In this document: positions 1-5,680 of the stretch, one piece after another
Position numbering within the stretch: position 1 is the stretch's first letter
Layout: every line of letters begins with the position of its first letter
From: Campylobacterota bacterium
Lineage (GTDB): Bacteria; Campylobacterota; Campylobacteria; Campylobacterales; Sulfurovaceae
DNA: 5,765 bases
Reading direction: 5' to 3'
NCBI GenBank assembly: GCA_022600655.1
Contig: JAHZJZ010000288.1
Span: forward strand, 1-5,765
Notes under the pieces: generated by a model
The model's input: the letters and a program-made list of their open reading frames with translations, nothing else
What the model was told of the DNA's origin: nothing
Database searches by the model: none
Made by a program: the position numbers and the translations under genes

Positions 1-2223
1 GTTATTGGTCTTGATGGTGCCATTATAGATGAGTGTTTCCATGGAGCAAGAGGACTTCTTAAAGGTCTTACTTATGAAGATATTGAAGCAAGAGTTGAGA
101 AGTACCACTTTGAAGCCTACAACAAAGAGGAGTCTCTCTACCCACTAAACCTTGGTTCTTTCTACAAATATCTTGATGGTGGTGAGTATCATGACTATGC
201 ACCTGCTGCTGTTCATGCTATTCACAAAGCTTCAGTTACAGGAGAGAAAAAAGATTTTGAGAAACTCAAAACCATTATTGATGGAAGAGACAAAAAGTTT
301 ATCCGTGACTATTTTGAGTTCAGTTCAACCAAGAGTGAAATCAGCATAGATGATGTTGAGCCAAAAGAGGAAATCTTTAAACGATTTGCTACCGCTGCGA
401 TGAGTTTAGGATCTATCTCTCCTGAAGCTCATGAGTGTATGGCAATGGCGATGAACCAACTTGGTGGTATGAGTAACTCAGGTGAAGGTGGTGAAGATGC
501 TGCTAGATTTGATACCAATAAAAACTCTAAAATCAAACAGATTGCATCTGGACGATTTGGAGTTACACCTGCTTATTTGCGTTCTGCTGAAGAGCTACAG
601 ATTAAAGTAGCACAAGGGGCAAAACCAGGTGAAGGTGGACAGTTACCAGGTCATAAAGTAACCCCACTTATTGGGCGACTTAGACATACCATTCCAGGGG
701 TGACACTCATTTCACCTCCACCGCACCATGACATCTACTCTATTGAAGATTTGGCTCAACTTATCTTCGATATGAAACAGATAAACCCTACCGCACAAGT
801 GGCTGTTAAACTGGTCTCTACTGCTGGTGTAGGAACCATTGCAGCTGGTGTGGCTAAGTGTTATGCCGACAAAATCATTATCTCAGGTGCAGATGGTGGT
901 ACAGGTGCTGCACAACTAGGTTCAATCAAGTTTGCAGGTAACCCATGGGAGCTTGGGCTTATAGAAGCACACAATGCACTAAAAGCCAATGGTCTTAGAG
1001 GTCAAGTTAAAGTAGAGACCGATGGTGGTCTTAAAACAGGTACCGACATTGTTAAAGCGGCTATCTTAGGAGCTGAGTCTTACGCCTTTGGTACAGGTGC
1101 ATTAACCGTTCTTGGTTGTAAAATTCTTAGAATCTGTCACCTTAACCGATGTTCTGTAGGTATCGCTACCCAAGAGGAGAAGTTAAGAGACTACTATGAA
1201 GGAACGGTAGAGAGACTTGTAAACTACTTTACCCTTCTAGCTGATGATGTACGAGAGATTTTGGCTAAACTTGGATACAAATCACTTGAAGAGATTATCG
1301 GTCAAACACACCTTCTAAAAGTGATTGATGATGAACTTGCAAAGAAGTTTGATTTTGAAGGATTACTGGTCAATCTTGATGGTGAGAACACCAAACAGGT
1401 TGAATTTAACGAGCCTTATGATAAAAATGAGTTTGAAAAAGAGATTGTTAAAGAGATTATGCCGACCATTAAACAGCCTAGTGAGACCGTTAACCTTAAC
1501 AAAGAAATCTCTAACCTAAACCGAAGTTTTGGTACAAGAATCTCTGGTGAAATTGCTCAATACTATGGAGATGAAGGTCTTCCTGATGATGCAATTACCA
1601 TTAACTTAAAAGGTACAGCTGGTCAATCTTTAGGAGCATTTTTAAGTAAAGGGGTTAGCCTCTATGTTGATGGTGCAGGTAATGACTATGTTGGTAAAGG
1701 TATGAGTGGTGGTAAGATTGTTATCACTTCTGAGTTATCAGGTTGTAAATTCTCACTAGCAGGTAACACCTGTCTCTATGGTGCAACAGGTGGTAAACTC
1801 TATGTTACAGGTCAAGTTGGTGAAAGATTTGCTGTTCGTAACTCAGGTTGTATAGCAATCGTTGAGGGAACTGGAGATCACCCTTGTGAATACATGACAG
1901 GTGGTGTGGTTACGGTTCTTGGTAAAACAGGGGTTAACTTTGGTGCGGGTATGACAGGTGGAGTTGCGTTTATTTATGACATCGACCATCAGTTTGTAGA
2001 GACCATTAACACTGAGCTGGTTCAAGCTAAAAGAATCGATACTGATGAGACAGATAATGAACGATACTATCTTAAAAAACTACTCAAAGATTACTATAAA
2101 GAGACGAAGAGTGCTAAAGCTAAAGAGATTTTAGATAACTTTAGAGTAGAGATTAGAAACTTCTGGATGGTAAGACCAAAAGATATGATTAGTACACCAT
2201 TAAAGATTGAGGAAGGAGAATAA
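1..2223 (+). CDS. gltB: Glutamate synthase (GOGAT) large subunit, C-terminal 740 residues, 5' partial
   Basis: The reading frame is open from base 1 to the TAA at 2221-2223; the start and the N-terminal glutaminase half lie upstream (the family is about 1,500 residues). Codons 1-125 are the end of the central domain and linker. Codons 126 to about 450 form the FMN-binding synthase domain, with AMSLGSIS (133-140), SNSGEGGED (158-166), SGRFGVTP, KPGEGGQLPG (208-217), SPPPHHDIYSIEDL and SGADGGTG (295-302). Cys373, Cys379 and Cys384 form the C-x5-C-x4-C set that holds the 3Fe-4S cluster in this family. Codons from about 510 to 665 are the GXGXG beta-helix, with GTAGQSLGAFL at 538, GKGMSGG, GNTCLYGATGG and GAGMTGG. 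The cytoplasmic enzyme makes glutamate from 2-oxoglutarate and glutamine-derived ammonia, with electrons supplied by GltD, encoded next. The ATG at 400 is internal and not the start. All expected motifs are intact, so I see no decay. Confidence 0.97.
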   Translation, partial: VIGLDGAIIDECFHGARGLLKGLTYEDIEARVEKYHFEAYNKEESLYPLNLGSFYKYLDGGEYHDYAPAAVHAIHKASVTGEKKDFEKLKTIIDGRDKKFIRDYFEFSSTKSEISIDDVEPKEEIFKRFATAAMSLGSISPEAHECMAMAMNQLGGMSNSGEGGEDAARFDTNKNSKIKQIASGRFGVTPAYLRSAEELQIKVAQGAKPGEGGQLPGHKVTPLIGRLRHTIPGVTLISPPPHHDIYSIEDLAQLIFDMKQINPTAQVAVKLVSTAGVGTIAAGVAKCYADKIIISGADGGTGAAQLGSIKFAGNPWELGLIEAHNALKANGLRGQVKVETDGGLKTGTDIVKAAILGAESYAFGTGALTVLGCKILRICHLNRCSVGIATQEEKLRDYYEGTVERLVNYFTLLADDVREILAKLGYKSLEEIIGQTHLLKVIDDELAKKFDFEGLLVNLDGENTKQVEFNEPYDKNEFEKEIVKEIMPTIKQPSETVNLNKEISNLNRSFGTRISGEIAQYYGDEGLPDDAITINLKGTAGQSLGAFLSKGVSLYVDGAGNDYVGKGMSGGKIVITSELSGCKFSLAGNTCLYGATGGKLYVTGQVGERFAVRNSGCIAIVEGTGDHPCEYMTGGVVTVLGKTGVNFGAGMTGGVAFIYDIDHQFVETINTELVQAKRIDTDETDNERYYLKKLLKDYYKETKSAKAKEILDNFRVEIRNFWMVRPKDMISTPLKIEEGE
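2213..2218 (+). promoter_or_regulatory. Ribosome binding site of gltD inside the gltB 3' end
   Basis: AAGGAG lies within the last codons of gltB, 6 bases before the ATG at 2225 and 9 before the ATG at 2228. It decides the start in favour of one of these two ATGs over a TTG at 2207 in the same frame, which lies upstream of the site. Placing it in the gltB end suggests that translation of the two subunits is linked. Confidence 0.8.
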
Positions 2224-2224
2224 G

Positions 2225-3613
2225 ATGATGCAAAAGTTTTTTGATTTAGAGAGAATTGATGCAAAAAAGAGGTCAGGTGGAGAGAGAATTAAAGATTTTA
2301 ATGAAATCTATGAAGTCTTCTCAACCAATAAAGCCAGTGAACAGTCAGCACGATGTATTCAATGTGGTGACCCATACTGCCATAACAAGTGTCCACTGCA
2401 TAACCTAATCCCACAATGGCTAAAGTCAACAGCCAACAAAGATTTAGAACTTGCTTTTGCCCTTTCAAACGAGCCTTCTCCTTTTCCAGAGGTTTTAGGA
2501 AAAATCTGTCCACACGACAGACTCTGTGAAGGTGACTGTACGCTTAACGATGGTCATGGTGCGATTACCATTGGTTCAGTTGAGACCTTTATCACTGAAG
2601 AGGGGTTCAAAAAAGGGTTTAAACCACAATTTGCAACCCAAATGAGTGATAAAAAAGTAGCCATTATCGGTGCAGGACCTGCTGGTCTCTCTGCTGCTAC
2701 TTTTTTACTACGTAAAGGTATAAAAGTAGAGATTTTTGATAAACAAGCCAAAGCTGGTGGACTACTAACTTATGGAATCCCAGGATTCAAACTTGACAAA
2801 TCAGTCATCGAACGACGTGTAGACTTCCTTAAAGAGGCTGGTGCTGTGTTCCACCAAGAGTGCGAAGTGGGTAAAGATGTAAATTTTGATGAACTTCAAA
2901 CAAACTTCGATGCTGTTTTTATGGGTCTAGGAGCTACTCAAGGCAGAAAAGCAACTTTTACAGGTGCTGATGCTAAAGAGGCATACTTGGCGATGGAGTT
3001 CTTAACAAACATTCAAAAGAAGCTTTTTGGTGAAGCTTATGATGAGAGCATTGATGTTAAAGATAAAAGAGTTGTAGTTGTCGGTGGTGGTGATACAGCC
3101 ATGGACTGTGTAAGAACTTCTCTTAGAGAAAAAGCACGTTCAGTTAACTGTCTCTACCGTAGAGATGCTGACAATATGCCAGGATCTAAAAAAGAGTATA
3201 TCAATGCCAGAGAAGAGGGTGTTGACTTTGATTTCTATATTTCACCAAAAGAGATTGTTTTAGATGACAATGGTAATATCACAGGAATCAAGTGTGTTAA
3301 AACCAAACTGGGTGAACCCGATGCAAGTGGTAGACAGAGAGTTGAAGAGATAGAAGGAAGTGAAGAGTGTATCACAGCCGATGTGGTCATCTTTGCTCTA
3401 GGTTTTGACCCTGTCAAATATGAGTTCTTAGCAGAGAATGGTATAGAACTTGACAAATGGGATGGAGTCGTGGTTAATGAAAACTATGAGACCTCAAAAG
3501 AGGGTGTCTACGCTGGTGGTGACTGTCATAGAGGTGCTGACTTAGTAGTTACAGCTGCCCTAGATGGTCGTGAAGCGGCTAAAGCAATTGCTACAAAACT
3601 TTTAGCAGACTAG
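2225..3613 (+). CDS. gltD: Glutamate synthase small subunit, NADPH-type
   Basis: The 462-residue protein is full length (the family is about 450-490). It passes electrons from NAD(P)H through FAD and 4Fe-4S clusters to the GltB subunit. The N-terminal cluster domain has Cys44, Cys47, Cys52 and Cys56 (C-x2-C-x4-C-x3-C) and Cys95, Cys101 and Cys105 (CPHDRLCEGDC). The FAD Rossmann motif GAGPAG is at 149-154, followed by GGLLTYGIPGFKL (178-190). The second nucleotide-binding fold has GGGDTAMDCVRT at 287-298. The C-terminal FAD motif reads GVYAGGDCHRGADLVVTAALDGR. The first ATG at 2225 was chosen for its spacing to AAGGAG; the ATG at 2228 is an equal alternative that removes one Met. The gene starts one base after the gltB stop, so the two form an operon. 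Related two-cluster flavoproteins (dihydropyrimidine dehydrogenase N-terminus, NfnB-type subunits) share these motifs, but the position directly after gltB settles the identity. Confidence 0.97.
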   Translation: MMQKFFDLERIDAKKRSGGERIKDFNEIYEVFSTNKASEQSARCIQCGDPYCHNKCPLHNLIPQWLKSTANKDLELAFALSNEPSPFPEVLGKICPHDRLCEGDCTLNDGHGAITIGSVETFITEEGFKKGFKPQFATQMSDKKVAIIGAGPAGLSAATFLLRKGIKVEIFDKQAKAGGLLTYGIPGFKLDKSVIERRVDFLKEAGAVFHQECEVGKDVNFDELQTNFDAVFMGLGATQGRKATFTGADAKEAYLAMEFLTNIQKKLFGEAYDESIDVKDKRVVVVGGGDTAMDCVRTSLREKARSVNCLYRRDADNMPGSKKEYINAREEGVDFDFYISPKEIVLDDNGNITGIKCVKTKLGEPDASGRQRVEEIEGSEECITADVVIFALGFDPVKYEFLAENGIELDKWDGVVVNENYETSKEGVYAGGDCHRGADLVVTAALDGREAAKAIATKLLAD

Positions 3614-3614
3614 A

Positions 3615-3658
3615 ACTTACTGTGGGTTTTCCACAGTAAGTATTTAATTTAATTTTTT
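3615..3658 (+). terminator. Intrinsic terminator of the gltBD operon
   Basis: A perfect 11-bp stem, ACTTACTGTGG (3615-3625) pairing with CCACAGTAAGT (3631-3641), closes a 5-base GTTTT loop. An AT-only stretch ends in six T (3653-3658). It starts two bases after the gltD stop. The T run sits about 11 bases past the stem, further than ideal, though T-rich sequence begins at once. Confidence 0.85.
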
Positions 3659-3668
3659 CTTCTACAAT

Positions 3669-3697
3669 TTTCAATCAAAGTAACATTTTGCTATTAT
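3669..3697 (+). promoter_or_regulatory. Probable sigma-70 promoter of the TPR lipoprotein gene
   Basis: An extended -10, TG-C-TATTAT, covers 3689-3697. A weak -35-like TTTCAA (3669-3674) lies 17 bases before the hexamer. Transcription would start near 3704 and give a leader of about 20 bases. It lies just after the gltBD terminator, so the next gene is likely transcribed on its own. No operator or riboswitch-like fold is visible. Confidence 0.6.
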
Positions 3698-3713
3698 ACG
3701 ACATTAATAATTT

Positions 3714-3717
3714 GGAG
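3714..3717 (+). promoter_or_regulatory. Ribosome binding site deciding a GTG start
   Basis: GGAG ends 6 bases before the GTG at 3724. It supports that GTG as the start, which also places a complete lipoprotein signal peptide at the N-terminus. Confidence 0.75.
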
Positions 3718-3723
3718 TGATTA

Positions 3724-4488
3724 GTGAGAAATATCGTTAGCGTACTGTTTTTAGTTTTTGTGATAACAGGATGTACCTTAAAAGAGCAACCAACCAACCC
3801 TATGGGAAACCTCTCAACTGTTAAAAAACAAGCCCTTCTACAAGAAGCCAATGGACTCAATAACATGGGAGTGAAAGCCTACCGAGAAGCTAACTATAAA
3901 GCAGCCATCAACTACTACCTAAAATCCATTAACATCAAAGAGAACATACTAGGTGAAAATGACCTAAATACAGCCACAAGCTACAACAACCTTGGACTCG
4001 TATACAAACGTAGTGGTCAACACGCTAAAGCTTTAGCCTACATCTCCCAAGCCCTAAAAATTCGAGAAGAGAAACTAGGAAGAGTCGACAGCAGAACAGC
4101 TGAGAGCTACAATAATCTTGGCACACTCTATGCCAGTATGGGAAAGAAAAACAGAGCTTTAGACTTCACAAAAAAAACCGTTGAGATTAAAGAGAAAATC
4201 ATCAAAAAAGAGCAGATAGACACAGCCATAAGCTACAACAACATAGCTGTACTCTATGAAGAAGAGGCTGAGTATACCCAAGCCATAGAGAACTACCTAA
4301 AAGCCTTAGATATCAATAAAAACATCTATGGTGAAGAACACCCCATCACACAAGGAAACTACAAAAACATCGCCCTACTCTACTACACCATGGGTGAGTA
4401 TAAAAAAGCCAGTGAGTACGCTAAACTAGCCAAAGAGGCTGAAGAGATAGAGCTTGAGCCTATTGTTGTTGGTAGTGAATCAGAGTAG
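3724..4488 (+). CDS. TPR-repeat lipoprotein, function unknown
   Basis: The 254-residue protein starts with GTG. Residues 1-17 are a lipoprotein signal peptide: Arg2, a hydrophobic stretch at 4-14 and the lipobox ITGC with Cys17. The residue after Cys is Thr, not Asp, so outer-membrane sorting with a periplasmic body is likely. After a short linker (18-40), five tetratricopeptide repeats follow in an exact 42-residue register; the equivalent Gly/Ala is at 49, 91, 133, 175 and 217. The core reads SYNNLGxxY, then a helix with A-x5-AL. The 42-residue period matches the kinesin-light-chain-like TPR classes rather than the usual 34. TPR stacks hold protein partners, so a scaffold role in the envelope is plausible, but no partner or enzyme domain is present. 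The tail after 240 is acidic and ends in ESE. The gene stands alone between the gltBD terminator and a convergent two-gene module; nothing ties it to glutamate synthesis. Confidence 0.88.
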   Translation: MRNIVSVLFLVFVITGCTLKEQPTNPMGNLSTVKKQALLQEANGLNNMGVKAYREANYKAAINYYLKSINIKENILGENDLNTATSYNNLGLVYKRSGQHAKALAYISQALKIREEKLGRVDSRTAESYNNLGTLYASMGKKNRALDFTKKTVEIKEKIIKKEQIDTAISYNNIAVLYEEEAEYTQAIENYLKALDINKNIYGEEHPITQGNYKNIALLYYTMGEYKKASEYAKLAKEAEEIELEPIVVGSESE

Positions 4489-4516
4489 AAAATATATTAT
4501 CCACATTTTATTTCCA

Positions 4517-4609
4517 TATTTTAAACCTATTGAACCGTAGGGGCAGACCGATGTGTCTGCCCAAACATTGGCATACAAATAGATTTGGCATTTTAATAAA
4601 ATCCCCTAA
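4517..4609. repeat. Left copy of an imperfect direct repeat of about 90 bp flanking the nucleotidyltransferase module
   Basis: This 93-bp stretch resembles 5677-5765 in the same orientation. Both begin with TATTTTAAA and have ATTG(G)AACCGT a few bases later (GAACCGT at 4532-4538). They differ over about 25 bases and then align without gaps for 45 bases (4565-4609) with 39 matches by hand count, of which the last 21 (4589-4609) are identical. TTGGCAT occurs twice in this copy, at 4568 and 4585. No reading frame crosses it. It is probably a small dispersed repeat of this genome; whether it is mobile is unknown. Confidence 0.7.
4537..4562 (+). repeat. REP-like hairpin: GTAG followed by a perfect 8-bp palindrome
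   Basis: GTAG (4537-4540) is followed by GGGCAGAC (4541-4548), a 6-base loop CGATGT and GTCTGCCC (4555-4562). The stem is perfect and GC-rich in an AT-rich spacer. A GTAG-type tetranucleotide next to a hairpin is the layout that REP-associated tyrosine transposases recognise in known REP elements. No such transposase is in the window. The hairpin sits between two convergent genes and could also slow transcription or protect mRNA ends, but neither side has a T run. Confidence 0.6.
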
Positions 4610-4642
4610 ATCAGGTCATGTTGTAAAGAAAAATAGTTTCGC

Positions 4643-5284
4643 TTAGAAGGTTTTTTCTATGCTCTCGATTAAAATATCAAAGTCATCTTCAAAGCTATCT
4701 AAAAAGTCGGACTCTATTAGATTAATACTTTTTAATAGAAAATGAGGAAAACTTCTAAATCGAACCATTAAATCATCTATCGAAAAAAACATCTTCTCTT
4801 GGGCTGAGTTAATGATCTCCTTCCAGTCAATTTCATAATAGCTACCAATCAGATAAATATCAAAAATATCTTTAGGATTGTCTCTACCCATAACGGCTGT
4901 GATTTTGTTGCTAAGTATATTCTCTATGATATCAATCTTGTAGCCATTTTCTAAAACTTTTGGCTCTTTGAACCTTGGAACTCGGTCATTGACAAAGTCA
5001 ACCTGTAAAAGAGCGTCCAACTTAACACGCACAAAGTCTCGTGAATCAAGTTCATACTTTACACTAAACTCTTTAGAAAACTCTGCTACTATATTTTTAA
5101 CTGCAAAATTAAAGCGTGTAGAGTTGTTGGTAAAAAAATCCAAATCATCTGAGTATCGTTTGGCTTCATAAAAACGTGACAGAGCTGTACCACCTGTAAG
5201 GTAAAACTCATCTTCTATGGTAAAAACCTTATCTAAAACTCTATCTTGTAGCTCATAGAGCCTTTTATAATCTATGCTGTCCAT
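4643..5284 (-). CDS. AbiEii/AbiGii-type nucleotidyltransferase, probable toxin of a two-gene module
   Basis: The 213-residue protein has the marks of the AbiEii nucleotidyltransferase family. LTGGTALSRFY (29-39) carries the nucleotide-binding GG. SDDLDFF (45-51) supplies metal-binding Asp47 and Asp49, with Asp96 in LLQVDFVND as the likely third carboxylate. The C-terminal helical motif KITAVMGRDNPKDIFDIYLI gives Lys127, Arg134, Asp139 and Asp142. Studied AbiE and MenT relatives are toxins that transfer nucleotides to RNA targets, and AbiE acts in phage abortive infection; a toxin role here is inferred. It is shorter than AbiEii itself (about 300 residues) but has the whole catalytic core. Its ATG lies 13 bases inside the upstream gene and has no clear Shine-Dalgarno sequence, so translation probably depends on the partner. 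No signal peptide or membrane segment is visible. Base composition looks lower in GC (about 30% in the lines I counted) than gltBD. Confidence 0.85.
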   Translation of the reverse strand: MDSIDYKRLYELQDRVLDKVFTIEDEFYLTGGTALSRFYEAKRYSDDLDFFTNNSTRFNFAVKNIVAEFSKEFSVKYELDSRDFVRVKLDALLQVDFVNDRVPRFKEPKVLENGYKIDIIENILSNKITAVMGRDNPKDIFDIYLIGSYYEIDWKEIINSAQEKMFFSIDDLMVRFRSFPHFLLKSINLIESDFLDSFEDDFDILIESIEKTF

Positions 5285-5583
5285 TTTAATTCGTTTATGG
5301 TTAAAGGTTTATTCAAAAAATAATATTCAAGCATATTAATTCGTCGTGCCATATAGTCATGATTAAAGGAGGGAACAGAATAGGACTCTATAAGTTGTTT
5401 TAGCACATCTTTGTCAAAGACTTTCATGCTTTTTAAAAGCTGTTTGGAGTTTGCCAATATTTTAGAAAAGAGAAATGCCCTCTCTTTTTCATTCTCACTC
5501 TTGGCTAACAAAAGAATCTCATTTTCAGTAAAATTGTATTCCCAAAAACACTCTTTTATAATCTCTTCTACCATTCTATTCAT
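5272..5583 (-). CDS. Small partner protein of the nucleotidyltransferase, putative antitoxin of unknown family
   Basis: The 103-residue protein is first in the two-gene operon and its last 13 bases overlap the nucleotidyltransferase start. It looks alpha-helical and soluble: an N-terminal helix, ENEILLLAKSENEKERAFLFSKILANS in the middle, a long charged stretch, and a C-terminal ARRINMLEYYFLNKPLTINELKW. I do not recognise a named domain. I see no winged helix-turn-helix like that of the AbiEi antitoxin, and no R-x4-6-H motif as in HEPN toxins. The antitoxin role is inferred only from gene order, overlap and the nucleotidyltransferase partner. AGGAG lies 6 bases before the ATG at 5583; Met4 at 5574 is a weaker alternative. 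Alternatively it could be a substrate-delivery or structural subunit. Confidence 0.75.
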   Translation of the reverse strand: MNRMVEEIIKECFWEYNFTENEILLLAKSENEKERAFLFSKILANSKQLLKSMKVFDKDVLKQLIESYSVPSFNHDYMARRINMLEYYFLNKPLTINELKWTA

Positions 5584-5589
5584 GCTTAA

Positions 5590-5594
5590 CTCCT
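5590..5594 (-). promoter_or_regulatory. Ribosome binding site of the small partner gene
   Basis: AGGAG on the minus strand sits 6 bases before the ATG at 5583. It is the only good ribosome binding site in the two-gene operon, since the downstream nucleotidyltransferase has none, which fits coupled translation with the small protein made first. Confidence 0.75.
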
Positions 5595-5628
5595 GCCTAC
5601 TAAATCCAAAGGTAATAGCTTTAATTGG

Positions 5629-5637
5629 ATTATAACA
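5629..5637 (-). promoter_or_regulatory. Consensus extended -10 promoter of the two-gene module
   Basis: The minus strand reads TG-T-TATAAT, a perfect extended -10 (TATAAT at 5634-5629). Transcription would begin near 5622 and give a leader of roughly 40 bases. No convincing -35 is present; a TTGGAG lies 19 bases upstream, which is too far, but extended -10 promoters can work without one. I see no clear operator palindrome around it. Confidence 0.6.
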
Positions 5638-5680
5638 TACTTTCTAAAAACCTCTCCAAATCATCATCAAAACTATTATT
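5630..5680 (-). pseudogene. Possible C-terminal stump of a second nucleotidyltransferase-like gene
   Basis: Sixteen codons on the minus strand read NNSFDDDLERFLESML and end in TAA at 5630-5632. They align without gaps to residues 195-210 of the nearby nucleotidyltransferase (LDSFEDDFDILIESIE): six identities (S, F, D, D, E, S) and several conservative swaps. In both cases the segment lies at the protein end. The similarity stops where the right repeat begins (5677), and an in-frame stop lies just upstream. This would fit an older copy of the module cut by the repeat, but a match this short could be chance or come from another acidic C-terminus. Confidence 0.3.

Noticed and set aside
400..402. 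ATG as start of a 607-residue gltB
   Set aside because: The same frame is open to base 1 and encodes conserved GltB sequence before this Met, which sits inside the conserved AMSLGSIS motif.
1843..2025. Minus-strand frames inside gltB, gltD and the lipoprotein gene, and plus-strand frames inside the minus-strand module
   Set aside because: They are shadows of strongly supported genes and show no ribosome binding site or family motif.
2207..2224. TTG start for gltD, adding six residues
   Set aside because: It lies upstream of the AAGGAG site and inside the gltB end; the ATG at 2225 has proper spacing and gives the usual GltD N-terminus.
3659..3723. Riboswitch or leader RNA before the lipoprotein gene
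   Set aside because: The leader is only about 20 bases after the predicted start and forms no notable structure.
4541..4562. Intrinsic terminator for the lipoprotein gene or the nucleotidyltransferase gene
   Set aside because: The stem is good but neither strand has a T run after it; the GTAG tag and the related sequence at the right repeat favour a repeat element.
5272..5583. HEPN toxin of a HEPN/MNT pair
   Set aside because: No R-x4-6-H motif is present, and the partner has AbiEii-type motifs and length rather than those of a minimal MNT antitoxin.
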